A stretch of DNA of 17,573 nt from Asaia bogorensis (GCA_945871455.1 CAMBXJ010000029.1:1-17573), one strand, 5' to 3'. Positions 1-7,696 are shown, numbered from the stretch's first letter. The notes: a model not told the origin generated them from the sequence alone. Translations and numbers: made by a program.

Positions 1-81
1 CGCGAGGGGCGACCCCCCACATGCCGTCCATGTGGGTCGGAGCGGCTTCGAATTCAAGCCTGCCGGGCCGGCTTTTCGGAG

Positions 82-726
82 CTATTCCGAGCGTTTCCCG
101 ATGTAGGGGTTGGTGAACTCGAACAACGCGGAATCGACGGCGGCCCCGAAGCGGGTGGCGATCAGCGACACCGTCGTCACGATGCCTTGGGCGTCGGTCA
201 CGACCCATTTTTTGAGCTCGAGCGGCTGATCGGCGAAGACCAGGGTCAGGCTGCCGGCGGCGGGATCGTCGTCGCGGACCAGGCTGATGCGAATGGCGCT
301 GGCGGCTTTTTCGTAGGCGACGACCCGGACCTTGTCGGCGAAGGACACGCGGTCGCTGAGCAGAAATCCGGCCGGCGTCGAATCGGTGTCGATGTAGCTG
401 ACCTGCTCGAGCTTCTTGTCGTGATAAACGATCGAGCCGCGATTGGCGACGATCTCGATCGGCACCGGCGCGTCGTAGTCGATGCGCATCCGTCCGGGCC
501 GGGAGAGAGACAAGGCGCCTTCGGAATAACTGCCGTCCGACGCGACTTGGATGAAGCGCGCCTGCACGGTGCGCAGGCCGTTGAGATAGGCCTCGAGGCG
601 GGCGATCTCGCCGGCATCGACCGTGACGACCGGAACCGGACGCTCGGCGGCGCCGGCGAATCCCAGGGTGCCGGCGAAGACGCTGGCGATGGTCAGGAAA
701 ATTCGTCCGAGGCGCGTCATCGTCAT
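82..726 (-). CDS. lolA: Outer-membrane lipoprotein carrier protein LolA
   Basis: LolA is the periplasmic chaperone that takes lipoproteins released by LolCDE across to the outer membrane. The 214-residue product has an N-terminal signal sequence (hydrophobic residues about 8-22, then an A-G-A-A-like cleavage region near 24-27). It also has the LolA core of antiparallel strands, including R-P-G-R-M-R-I-D-Y and a C-terminal F-E-F-T-N-P-Y-I-G-K, which I recognise from alphaproteobacterial LolA. Length fits the family. Start: ATG at 726, with a second ATG two codons later; neither has a visible Shine-Dalgarno. A TATAGT box lies only six bases upstream, so the message may be leaderless. In many alphaproteobacteria lolA sits next to ftsK; here two small secreted-protein genes lie between them. 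No LolB is seen in the window. Family assignment is firm; the exact start is less so. Confidence 0.93.
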   Translation of the reverse strand: MTMTRLGRIFLTIASVFAGTLGFAGAAERPVPVVTVDAGEIARLEAYLNGLRTVQARFIQVASDGSYSEGALSLSRPGRMRIDYDAPVPIEIVANRGSIVYHDKKLEQVSYIDTDSTPAGFLLSDRVSFADKVRVVAYEKAASAIRISLVRDDDPAAGSLTLVFADQPLELKKWVVTDAQGIVTTVSLIATRFGAAVDSALFEFTNPYIGKRSE

Positions 727-732
727 GGTCGC

Positions 733-738
733 ACTATA
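733..738 (-). promoter_or_regulatory. Putative -10 box of lolA (TATAGT)
   Basis: TATAGT on the minus strand matches the TATAAT consensus at five of six positions and ends six bases before the lolA ATG. A start site at the usual distance would fall on or next to the ATG. The -35 region at 17-bp spacing (TCCCGA) is poor, so this is only a candidate. Confidence 0.35.
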
Positions 739-817
739 GAGCGCGCGCCGCCGGATCGGGAGAGTTCAGAGGCGGGATGGCGGTCGGCGATCCTAGAGCG
801 GAAACCGATCGGGTGCG

Positions 818-895
818 GTCGCCCCCTCACCCCGGCCCTCTCCCGCGAGGCGGGAGAGGAAGGGACCCCCGCCGGCGGGAGGGTGACGGGATGAT
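818..895. repeat. Extragenic palindromic (REP-like) element
   Basis: This lies between the stop of the small secreted gene (962) and the lolA start (726). Its core is a perfect 10-bp hairpin, CCTCTCCCGC (837-846), loop GAG, GCGGGAGAGG (850-859). It is flanked by CCCCTCACCCCGG on the left and GGGAGGGTGACGGG on the right, which are again roughly complementary to one another. From general knowledge, motifs of the type CCCTCACCC...CCTCTCCC...GGGAGAGG are common dispersed intergenic repeats in proteobacterial genomes. It could also slow or stop transcription coming from the upstream gene, although no T-tract follows. Only one copy is present in this window, so its dispersed nature cannot be shown here. 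Confidence 0.6.
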
Positions 896-961
896 GCGAC
901 GCGAACGGAATTGGCTCCAGTCGAGGCCCAGAACCGTGCGCCGCGCGCCGGCGTCGCGAAT

Positions 962-1384
962 TCAGTTCTTGCAGTCGATCATCAGGCGAACCATCGCCGC
1001 GTCGGCCCCGGTCACGTTGAATTCGGTCTTGACGACCTCGTCCGACGTCCGGGCGTTGATCACGAACGTTTCGGCGTCCTTGAGCGCATCGGCGATCGTG
1101 ACCGCGCGCGTTTGATCGAACGTGTGCGCCGTCGGCTTGTCGTACAACCCTTGATCCTGCTTCGCGTAGAAACCGGCGTACACCGAATTCGCGCCGGGCG
1201 AATCGCACTTGAACGCAAGAATCCCGTGCTCGCTCCTGACCGCTGCCACGAAGCTCGCCCGCCCGCCCGCCGGACTCGTGGTCGACAAATAGTCCCAGTT
1301 GCCGATCTTCTCCGTCGCGTCGGCGGCGACGGCGGACTCGGCGACAAGGGACGCGACGGCGAACGCGGCCAACGATCGTTTCAC
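962..1384 (-). CDS. Small secreted protein of unknown function
   Basis: This is a 140-residue product with a clear Sec signal peptide: K-R at residues 2-3, a hydrophobic stretch to about 19, and a likely cleavage after A-V-A near residue 21. The mature part of about 120 residues begins with a conserved-looking segment (I-G-N-W-D-Y-L-S-T) and contains two cysteines, one in F-K-C-D and one three residues from the C-terminus. These could form a disulfide in the periplasm. I do not recognise the family; a loose similarity to small invasion-associated or DUF-type periplasmic proteins is not strong enough to name it. The start codon is GTG at 1384, with only a weak GGCGG upstream. A good promoter lies about 80 bases upstream, so the gene is probably transcribed on its own. 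Secretion is well supported; function is unknown. Confidence 0.75.
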   Translation of the reverse strand: MKRSLAAFAVASLVAESAVAADATEKIGNWDYLSTTSPAGGRASFVAAVRSEHGILAFKCDSPGANSVYAGFYAKQDQGLYDKPTAHTFDQTRAVTIADALKDAETFVINARTSDEVVKTEFNVTGADAAMVRLMIDCKN

Positions 1385-1463
1385 GGCGAACCGCCAGATC
1401 TCACGGGCAGGGTGGCGGTCGGGACGACCGCACGGAGTACCGAATCCTAGGCCCCCACGACCA

Positions 1464-1493
1464 AATATAAGGTTAACCGAATCGGCGGTTCAA
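1464..1493 (-). promoter_or_regulatory. Sigma-70-type promoter for the 140-residue secreted protein
   Basis: On the minus strand TTGAAC (1493-1488) and TATATT (1469-1464) are separated by 18 bp, in an AT-rich island within GC-rich surroundings. The -10 matches consensus at five of six positions and the -35 begins TTGA. The predicted transcript would have a 5' leader of roughly 70 nt before the GTG at 1384. Confidence 0.5.
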
Positions 1494-1553
1494 TCTTCTT
1501 GCCAGGCGTTCATCGGATCGGCCGGGCCGAGGCGCCGCAACCGACGGGACGGA

Positions 1554-2201
1554 TCAGAACCGAACCCTCTGTGTCGCCAGTTCGAGCTTGGGCCCACCCC
1601 AATTAATCGGCGCCGTCGGCGCTTCGGCCCAATTGGGGATCCGCGTCCCATGGCCGAGTTGGGTTAGTTCGACCCGACCCCCACCATTTTCCACCGTTAC
1701 CCGGCCTTCCGTCAGAAGTCCGATTTCCAGTTCGTCGGTCAGCTTGCCGACCCACGCGGTGGTGCCGCGGATGCCGACGGTCGCGACCTCGGTCGCAATC
1801 CGCATGGATCCGCCGGACGCCGCGGCGATGGCTCCGGAGGCCAAGGTCAACACGCCGTCGATCAGACGCATGGCCGCCTTGGGCGTGGGCCCGCCCCCGA
1901 CGTAGTCGATGACCACGAACACGGTTCGTTCGCCGAGCGTGACGACGGTGTCGTCGAGCATTTTCATCTCGAGGCGCGCCTCGCGTCCCGTCGAGATCAC
2001 GTCGCCCCGAAAAATGGCCTCGTCCACCTTGAGCGGCCGCGGCACCGAGTCTTGCATAGCCGAGGCCGAGCCTTTGAGGCGGACGACCCGCCCGGCCAAG
2101 TCGTCCGTCCCTTGCGCCGAGCCCGATCGCGCCACCAGGGCGGCGCCGAGCGGCACGGCGGCCGACGCGAGCGCAAGCCTCAAGAACTGCGAGCGGTTCA
2201 T
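1554..2201 (-). CDS. Exported FecR-domain protein
   Basis: This 215-residue exported protein has a FecR-type beta-rich domain. The N-terminus N-R-S-Q-F-L-R followed by a hydrophobic stretch (about 8-25) and S-G-S-A-Q-G looks like an export signal. It resembles a Tat motif (R-R-x-F-L-K) in which the second arginine has become serine, so Sec is more likely. The core (about 35-190) shows the FecR signature: G-x-V-x-x-L-K-G, a G-D-V-I-S-T-G turn, a charged strand followed by L-D-D-T-V-V-T-L-G-E, and later V-A-T-V-G-I-R-G-T-T. Classical FecR proteins are membrane-anchored anti-sigma regulators of iron uptake. This one has no cytoplasmic domain and no sigma factor or TonB receptor nearby, so such a role is unlikely; the binding partner is unknown. 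A strong GGGAGGT lies six to seven bases before the ATG. Confidence 0.85.
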   Translation of the reverse strand: MNRSQFLRLALASAAVPLGAALVARSGSAQGTDDLAGRVVRLKGSASAMQDSVPRPLKVDEAIFRGDVISTGREARLEMKMLDDTVVTLGERTVFVVIDYVGGGPTPKAAMRLIDGVLTLASGAIAAASGGSMRIATEVATVGIRGTTAWVGKLTDELEIGLLTEGRVTVENGGGRVELTQLGHGTRIPNWAEAPTAPINWGGPKLELATQRVRF

Positions 2202-2254
2202 GGATTACCTCCCGGCATCGCGAGCCGTGGCCGAAGGCGCGTCGCTGCCGTCCC

Positions 2255-2260
2255 AGTATA
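2255..2260 (-). promoter_or_regulatory. Putative -10 box for the FecR-domain gene
   Basis: TATACT on the minus strand (five of six to consensus) sits between the probable ftsK terminator and the FecR-domain start, leaving a leader of about 45 nt. The -35 region is weak (around TCGGAC), so the element is a candidate only. Confidence 0.3.
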
Positions 2261-2293
2261 CCAGATACGGAGCGGACGGTCCGACGGGGAGAG

Positions 2294-2314
2294 AAAAGGG
2301 CGCCGCCCCGGCGC
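2294..2314 (-). terminator. Probable intrinsic terminator of ftsK
   Basis: Just after the ftsK stop, the minus strand carries GCGCC, a five-base loop, GGCGC, then CC and a TTTT run. This is a short GC-only stem with a modest T-tract. It separates ftsK from the FecR-domain gene, which has its own candidate promoter. Confidence 0.45.
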
Positions 2315-2318
2315 GGTC

Positions 2319-4769
2319 CTAGTCGAGGCCCAGGACCTCGCGCCGTCCGACCCGGTCGGACCGGCTGACGATGCCCTCGGCCTCCATCTGTTCGATCAGG
2401 CGCGCCGCCCGGTTGTAGCCGATCTGCAGGTGGCGTTGGATGAAACTGGTGGAGGCCTTGCGTTCGCGCCGCACCAACTGGACGGCTTGGCCGTAGAGAT
2501 CGCCGTCCTCGCCGCCGCCGAACGTCTGCATGACGGTGTCGTCGTCTTCGGTGACCGAGTCGAGATAGTCGGGCTCGCCCAAGGCGCGGAGGTGCTCGAC
2601 GACGCGTTCGACCTCGATATCGGTGACAAGCGGACCGTGGACGCGAGTCAGGCGTCCGCCGGGCGCCATGTAGAGCATGTCGCCGTGGCCGAGAAGCTGT
2701 TCGGCGCCTTGCTCGCCGAGGATCGTCCGGCTGTCGATCTTGGACGTCACCTGGAAGCTGATGCGGGTCGGGAAATTGGCCTTGATGGTGCCGGTGATGA
2801 CATCGACGGACGGGCGCTGCGTGGCCATGATCACATGGATGCCGGCCGCACGGGCCATCTGCGCCAGACGTTGCACGGCGGCCTCGATCTCCTTGCCCGC
2901 CACCATCATCAGGTCCGCCATTTCATCGACCACGACCACGATGAACGGCAGGGTTTCCAGCGCGAGGGGCTGTTCCTCGAAGGTCGGGCGGCCGGTGTCC
3001 GGGTCGAAGCCGGTCTGCACGCGGCGGGTGACGACCTCTCCCTTCGACCGAGCCTCCGCCACGCGGTCGTTGTACCCGGCGATATTGCGCACGCCCAACT
3101 GGCTCATGGCGCGGTAGCGACGCTCCATTTCGCGAACGGTCCATTTCAGCGCGGTGACGGCCTTGGCGGGTTCGGTCACGACCGGCGCCATCAGATGAGG
3201 AATGCCCTCATAGATCGACAGTTCCAGCATTTTCGGGTCGATCAGGATCAGCCGGCACTGGTCGGGCGACAGGCGATACAGCAGCGACAGGATCATCGCG
3301 TTCACACCGACGGATTTGCCGGATCCGGTGGTGCCCGCGATCATCAGATGCGGCATGCGCGCCAGATCGGCGACGATGGACGTGCCGCCGATATCCTTGC
3401 CCAACGCCAGCGACAGCCGCCCGGTATGTTTCTGCACCTCATCGCTGGCCAGGATTTCGCTCAGATACACTGTTTCCCGCTTGCTGTTCGGTACTTCAAT
3501 GCCGATCACGTTGCGGCCTGGGACGGTGGCGATACGCACGGCGGTCACGCACAGGCTGCGCGCCACGTCGTCCGCCAGGCCGATCACCCGCGCGCTGCGG
3601 ATGCCGGGGGCTGGTTCCAGTTCATAGAGGGTCACGACGGGCCCCGGATGAATCTCCACGATCGCGCCCTTGACGCCGTAATCGTCGAGCACCGTCTCCA
3701 ACAGCCTCGCATTCGCCTGCAACGCCTCCTCGCTCGGCCCCGAGGCGGCCCGCGGCGGCGGTGCGACCAGCAGCGACAGATCGGGAAACCGCCAGCCGGC
3801 TTCCGTCAGCGGCAGGCTGGGCTGTTGGGCTTTCAGTTTGGACGGCGGCGGTTGCTTGACCCGTGGCGGCGCGCTGACGGTCGCGATGGGCGGAACCTCG
3901 ACGGGCGGGGCGATCAGGCGGTCGGTTCGAACCGGCGGTTCCGGGCGGATGACCTTGGGGGCGGGGGCGGATGAACCGACCGCGGGCGGATGGTCTGATT
4001 CGGGGGCCGGGGCCGGGGCCGGTTCCCGGGCAATTCCCAGTCCCGGTCGTCCGGCAAACATGCCGGTCACCCAGGATGATGCCGCCCCGACGCCGCTGGC
4101 ACCGCGCGCCATCGCATGGCCAGCTTGGCGCCCGCCAGAGACGGAGAAGCGTCCCACCCGCCACAGGCCCCGGCCCGCCGTGCGCCATTCCCCGGTGGAA
4201 AGGCCGAGCGCGGCGAAGGTGAGGATGAGCGTCAGCACAACGGCGAGGAACCAGACGGAGGTGACGCCGATAGGGCCAGCCAGGTCGCGCCCCGCGCCAA
4301 TGGCGGTTTCGGACAACAGTTGGCCGATGGCCCCGCCCGGTCCGACGATGGCCGGCCAGGCGATTCCCATGGGGGTGAGACAAAGCGTGAAGAACGCCGC
4401 CAGCACGGGTAAGGCTGCCAACAGACTGGCGATCCGCGCGGCTGGACTACCCAGGCCTCGACGGGACGCGATCCGCCACGCCCAAGCCAGCAGGGCGATG
4501 CCGGGCAGCATTCCGGCCAACCCGAAGCCCTGAACGAGGATATCCGCAACGACCGCCCCGACCGGTCCGGTCAGGTTCTTGGTATGGCCCGTGGTGGCCG
4601 TGTTCAACGACGGGTCGGACGGATGGTAGTCGAACATGGCGACCAGCAGCGCAAGGCCGAGCAGGCCCAGGGCGAAACCGCCGAGTTCGGCTGTGCGCCG
4701 GCCCATCAGGGCCATCAGCGCCGGAGAGGCCAGCCGGCGGGCCTCCAGTGTCGGTGATCGGGCGGCCAT
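2319..4769 (-). CDS. ftsK: DNA translocase FtsK/SpoIIIE
   Basis: FtsK is the septum-anchored DNA pump that clears and aligns chromosome ends at division and activates XerCD at dif. With the ATG at 4769 the product is 816 residues. An N-terminal membrane domain (about 1-200) has four or so hydrophobic helices, followed by a Pro/Ala-rich linker (about 240-340). The motor follows, with Walker A G-T-T-G-S-G-K-S (Lys485), Walker B V-V-V-V-D-E-M-A-D, and M-A-T-Q-R-P-S-V-D-V-I-T-G. The C-terminal winged-helix gamma domain reads S-F-I-Q-R-H-L-Q-I-G-Y-N-R-A-A-R-L-I-E-Q-M-E (about 760-785) and should read KOPS DNA sequences. This start was chosen because GAGGTG lies about ten bases upstream. A longer in-frame reading to 4946 would add 59 residues encoded by short direct repeats in the divergent promoter region and is unlikely. 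The gene is divergent from the TPR lipoprotein gene. Confidence 0.96.
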   Translation of the reverse strand: MAARSPTLEARRLASPALMALMGRRTAELGGFALGLLGLALLVAMFDYHPSDPSLNTATTGHTKNLTGPVGAVVADILVQGFGLAGMLPGIALLAWAWRIASRRGLGSPAARIASLLAALPVLAAFFTLCLTPMGIAWPAIVGPGGAIGQLLSETAIGAGRDLAGPIGVTSVWFLAVVLTLILTFAALGLSTGEWRTAGRGLWRVGRFSVSGGRQAGHAMARGASGVGAASSWVTGMFAGRPGLGIAREPAPAPAPESDHPPAVGSSAPAPKVIRPEPPVRTDRLIAPPVEVPPIATVSAPPRVKQPPPSKLKAQQPSLPLTEAGWRFPDLSLLVAPPPRAASGPSEEALQANARLLETVLDDYGVKGAIVEIHPGPVVTLYELEPAPGIRSARVIGLADDVARSLCVTAVRIATVPGRNVIGIEVPNSKRETVYLSEILASDEVQKHTGRLSLALGKDIGGTSIVADLARMPHLMIAGTTGSGKSVGVNAMILSLLYRLSPDQCRLILIDPKMLELSIYEGIPHLMAPVVTEPAKAVTALKWTVREMERRYRAMSQLGVRNIAGYNDRVAEARSKGEVVTRRVQTGFDPDTGRPTFEEQPLALETLPFIVVVVDEMADLMMVAGKEIEAAVQRLAQMARAAGIHVIMATQRPSVDVITGTIKANFPTRISFQVTSKIDSRTILGEQGAEQLLGHGDMLYMAPGGRLTRVHGPLVTDIEVERVVEHLRALGEPDYLDSVTEDDDTVMQTFGGGEDGDLYGQAVQLVRRERKASTSFIQRHLQIGYNRAARLIEQMEAEGIVSRSDRVGRREVLGLD

Positions 4770-4986
4770 CGTTGTCTGCACCTCGGGCGCGGGTTCCGTC
4801 GCTGGTTTAGGTATAGCCTGGGTGTGATTGATTAAAAAGACTTTACAAACCTGGCATACGCGGGTGACGGATGATCTTCCGACGACGGCGCCCGCAATCC
4901 CCGCCGCAACAATCCCCGCGGCAACAATCCCCGCGACAAATCGCAATTCTCATGACACCGGAAAAGCCGGGTGCTACGGATTGCGA
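4770..4986. promoter_or_regulatory. Divergent intergenic region between ftsK and the TPR lipoprotein gene
   Basis: These 217 bases hold the start regions of both genes. An AT-rich patch at about 4826-4848 (GATTGATTAAAAAGACTTTACA) stands out from the GC-rich background and is the likeliest promoter location, but I could not assign convincing -35/-10 pairs on either strand. A short direct repeat lies at 4906-4935. Confidence 0.4.
4906..4935. repeat. Two perfect 15-bp direct repeats
   Basis: GCAACAATCCCCGCG occurs at 4906-4920 and again, identical and abutting, at 4921-4935. A degenerate third copy precedes it (about 4892-4905, CCGCAATCCCCGCC). The repeat lies upstream of the TPR lipoprotein start and outside my preferred reading of both flanking genes. 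Confidence 0.7.
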
Positions 4987-6705
4987 ATGTCCAATGCACG
5001 CAATCTCCGCCGTGTTCTGCTTTTGGGCCTGACGGTGCTGTCGGCCTGCGCCGCGTCCGATCCCGGCCCCAGGTCGCGCGGACGCGTCGACCGATTTGCT
5101 CCGACCGGGGCCTTTGGGAACTACCTCGCGGGCCGCTATGCGCTGCAGCGCACGGACGCGGTAACGGCATGCAACGACCTGCTGAAGGCACACGCCGCGG
5201 CGCCCGACGATCCGGAAGTGACCACGCAAGCCTTCGTCGCATGCCTTAACACCGGCCGACCGGAAGCGACGACGCTGGCCCGCAGGCTGCCCGACAATCC
5301 GGTCGCTCAATTGCTGCTTGCCAATGTCGATGCGAAGGCAGGCCGCTGGAAGGCGACCGAACGCCGCATGAGCAGTTTGCCGCGCCAGGGGTTGACCCAG
5401 GTCTTGCAGCCCCTGCTGTTAGCCTGGTCCTTGCACGCGGACGGCAGGACCGATGAAGCACTGACGGTCCTGCGCCCGTTCGTCGACGTACAACGGTCTC
5501 GCCCGACATTCGCCTTGCATGCCGCGTTGATTGCCGACGCCGCGAACCGACGGGACGATGCGGACAAGTACTACCGGATCGTTCGCACCGAATTCGGCTC
5601 ATCCAGCGTGCGGGTCGCGCAGATCCTGGCGAGTTGGCAGGTCCGCTCCGGCCACCCGGCCGAGGCCCAGGCAACCCTGGCGGGATTGGCGGGCACTTCC
5701 AACGATGCGCAGATCGCGTTGCCGGCGTTGTTGCAGTCCGTGACCACCAGGCCCGTGGGCACCCCGACGGATGGCATGGCGGAGGCCTACATCGCGTTCG
5801 CTTCGGCCCTGACGTCCCAGAACGCGAACGACCTGTCGCTTGTGATGTTGCGCCTGGCACTGGATATCCGCCCGGACCTCACCGCCGCTCGGCTGGCCGC
5901 GGCGGAAATCCTGGTGGTGCAGCGCCATCCGGAAGCCGCCCTGGCCATGTTGGCCGCTGTCACCTTGCGGGACCCGTTGTCAGCGGTTGTCCGGTTGCGG
6001 CGGGTGGCGTTGCAGGATCGCACGGGCAAGACCGACGCAGCGGTGGCAGATTTGCGGCAAATGAGCACCGATTATCCGGACAGTCCGTTGCCGGACCTGC
6101 AACTGGGTGATCTTTACCGAACCAAACAACGGCATGACGAAGCAATCGCCGCCTATGATCGCGCGATCGCCCGTGTCGCCCGGCCGACCCGCAACGACTG
6201 GGTGATGTATTACAGCCGCGGTATTTCGTTTGAGCGCAGCAATCAGTGGCCGAAAGCGGAAGCCGACTTCCTGTTTGCCCTGACCTTGGCGCCGGAACAG
6301 CCACTGGTAATGAACTACCTGGGATATTCCTGGGCGGACAAAGGACTGAACCTCGATCGCGCGCGGGAGATGTTGCAGAAAGCCGCGCAGCGACGGCCGA
6401 ACGATGGGGCCATCATCGACAGTCTGGGCTGGGTCCTGTTCCGGCAGGGTGCCATACAGGAAGCGGTAAAGACCTTGGAACGCGCGGTGGAGCTGGAGCC
6501 GGACGACCCCACCATCAACGGCCATCTCGGTGATGCATACTGGGCGGTCGGCCGAAAGATAGAGGCCCAATATCAATGGCGTCGGGCACTGACACTCAAC
6601 CCACCGCCGGACGACATCGCCAAGCTGGAAGCGAAGCTGAACCCGCCACCAGGCACGCAGCCGATTGGGGCGCCGGCCGGCGGATCGGTCGCGGCCGGCC
6701 AGTAG
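4987..6705 (+). CDS. TPR-repeat lipoprotein (LbcA-like)
   Basis: With the ATG at 4987 the product is 572 residues. The N-terminus has R-R at 8-9, a hydrophobic stretch and the lipobox L-S-A-C with Cys21, so it should be lipidated and membrane-anchored in the periplasm. The rest is a chain of tetratricopeptide repeats. The clearest are at the C-terminal end: L-G-D-L-Y-R-T-K-Q-R-H-D-E-A-I-A-A-Y, then N-Y-L-G-Y-S-W-A-D-K-G, I-D-S-L-G-W-V-L-F-R-Q-G, and a last one ending W-R-R-A-L-T-L-N-P. TPR lipoproteins act as adaptors. In Pseudomonas the TPR lipoprotein LbcA binds the protease CtpA and is encoded close to lolB and ispE; here ispE follows directly. An adaptor role is therefore inferred from architecture and context, not shown. 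A weak CGGA precedes the start. An ATG at 4828 would add 53 residues ahead of the signal peptide and is rejected. Confidence 0.88.
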   Translation: MSNARNLRRVLLLGLTVLSACAASDPGPRSRGRVDRFAPTGAFGNYLAGRYALQRTDAVTACNDLLKAHAAAPDDPEVTTQAFVACLNTGRPEATTLARRLPDNPVAQLLLANVDAKAGRWKATERRMSSLPRQGLTQVLQPLLLAWSLHADGRTDEALTVLRPFVDVQRSRPTFALHAALIADAANRRDDADKYYRIVRTEFGSSSVRVAQILASWQVRSGHPAEAQATLAGLAGTSNDAQIALPALLQSVTTRPVGTPTDGMAEAYIAFASALTSQNANDLSLVMLRLALDIRPDLTAARLAAAEILVVQRHPEAALAMLAAVTLRDPLSAVVRLRRVALQDRTGKTDAAVADLRQMSTDYPDSPLPDLQLGDLYRTKQRHDEAIAAYDRAIARVARPTRNDWVMYYSRGISFERSNQWPKAEADFLFALTLAPEQPLVMNYLGYSWADKGLNLDRAREMLQKAAQRRPNDGAIIDSLGWVLFRQGAIQEAVKTLERAVELEPDDPTINGHLGDAYWAVGRKIEAQYQWRRALTLNPPPDDIAKLEAKLNPPPGTQPIGAPAGGSVAAGQ

Positions 6706-6755
6706 CCGGCGGCGCGTTGCATGCCGATCCGATGCCGACCCGGCCGAGACCCGCG

Positions 6756-7601
6756 ATGACGGGTCAGGCCGCGCCCGCCAAGGTCAACCTTTTTCTCCAT
6801 ATCCTCGGCCGACGGGAAGACGGATATCATCTGCTGGACAGTCTCGTGGCCTTCGCCGCATGCGGCGATCGGTTGGAGGCGTTCGCCGCGGACGATCTAT
6901 CGCTTTCGGTCACCGGTCCGTTTGCCGCCGGGCTGGCGAAGGAGTCGGACAATCTGGTGCTGCGGGCCGCGCATCTGCTGGCGCGTTCGGTTGGAATTAC
7001 GCCGAAAGCGAATCTGATCCTGCACAAGAACCTGCCGATCGCATCGGGGATTGGCGGCGGTTCGGCCGATGCGGCGGCGGCTCTGCGCCTGCTGACCCAG
7101 CTTTGGGACCTGCAACCCGACCCAGCGCTGCTGCATTGCATCGCCCAGCGGCTTGGGGCGGATGTTCCCGTCTGCCTGGCCAGCCGTACCACCCGCATGA
7201 GCGGGATCGGCGAACGATTGGAAGCCGCGCCCATGCTGCCATCGTGCGGGCTGGTGCTGGTCAACCCCGGGGTGGCGGTATCGACCCCGGCGGTATTCAG
7301 ATCGCGCGATCCCGGATTTTCTCTACCCGCGAGCCTGGCGGACGGCTGGCCCGACGCCCATGCGTTGGCCGCCGATCTTGCCGATACGCACAACGACCTG
7401 CAGGCGGCGGCGATCCGGCTGTGTCCGCCGATCGACCAGGTGCTGGCGGCAATCTCGTCGGCGCCGGACTGTCTGCTGGCGCGCATGAGCGGTTCGGGGG
7501 CAACCTGTTTTGGGTTGTTCCCGGATGCCAGTTCCGCCGAACGGGCGGCCGATGCGATCAGTCGGCCGGGCTGGTGGGCATGGGGTGGCGCCGCCGGCTG
7601 A
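6756..7601 (+). CDS. ispE: 4-diphosphocytidyl-2-C-methyl-D-erythritol kinase
   Basis: IspE phosphorylates CDP-methylerythritol with ATP in the non-mevalonate (MEP) route to isoprenoid precursors, in the cytoplasm. The 281-residue product belongs to the GHMP kinase family. It has the N-terminal A-P-A-K-V-N-L-F-L-H-I with Lys9, then G-R-R-E-D-G-Y-H, the ATP-binding glycine-rich loop P-I-A-S-G-I-G-G-G-S-A-D-A-A (about 95-107), G-A-D-V-P with the catalytic-type Asp136, and the C-terminal M-S-G-S-G-A-T-C-F-G motif. Length is normal (about 285). The start is uncertain: ATG 6756 puts the conserved A-K-V-N motif at the usual distance, while ATG 6732 would add eight residues. It begins 50 bases after the TPR lipoprotein stop and is probably co-transcribed with it. 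Confidence 0.94.
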   Translation: MTGQAAPAKVNLFLHILGRREDGYHLLDSLVAFAACGDRLEAFAADDLSLSVTGPFAAGLAKESDNLVLRAAHLLARSVGITPKANLILHKNLPIASGIGGGSADAAAALRLLTQLWDLQPDPALLHCIAQRLGADVPVCLASRTTRMSGIGERLEAAPMLPSCGLVLVNPGVAVSTPAVFRSRDPGFSLPASLADGWPDAHALAADLADTHNDLQAAAIRLCPPIDQVLAAISSAPDCLLARMSGSGATCFGLFPDASSAERAADAISRPGWWAWGGAAG

Positions 7602-7656
7602 CCCACGCGGGCACGACGTCCTTCCCCGATTGCCTGACCCGAGGCGTTGTTCTCCC

Positions 7657-7685
7657 TTTACGCGGCGCGCGACGCGACCTATCAC
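7657..7685 (+). promoter_or_regulatory. Putative promoter of tRNA-Gln
   Basis: TTTACG (7657-7662) and TATCAC (7680-7685) are separated by 17 bp. The expected start would be around 7691-7692, leaving a leader of about five nt before the mature tRNA. The match to consensus is moderate. Confidence 0.35.
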
Positions 7686-7696
7686 CTGAGCGCGGA

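Noticed and set aside
11..38. Hairpin CCCACATG / CATGTGGG downstream of lolA as an intrinsic terminator
   Set aside because: The eight-pair stem is real, but no T-tract follows on either strand and the next gene to the left is outside the window, so a function cannot be assigned.
2052..3974. A 640-codon open frame on the plus strand opposite ftsK
   Set aside because: It mirrors the ftsK codons in a GC-rich genome, is rich in His, Arg, Asp and Gln with no recognisable domain, and runs across the FecR-domain and ftsK genes. It is a shadow frame.
4770..4946. N-terminal extension of FtsK
   Set aside because: The 59 extra residues include repeat-encoded V-A-A-G-I units and lie in the divergent promoter region; ATG 4769 has a proper ribosome site.
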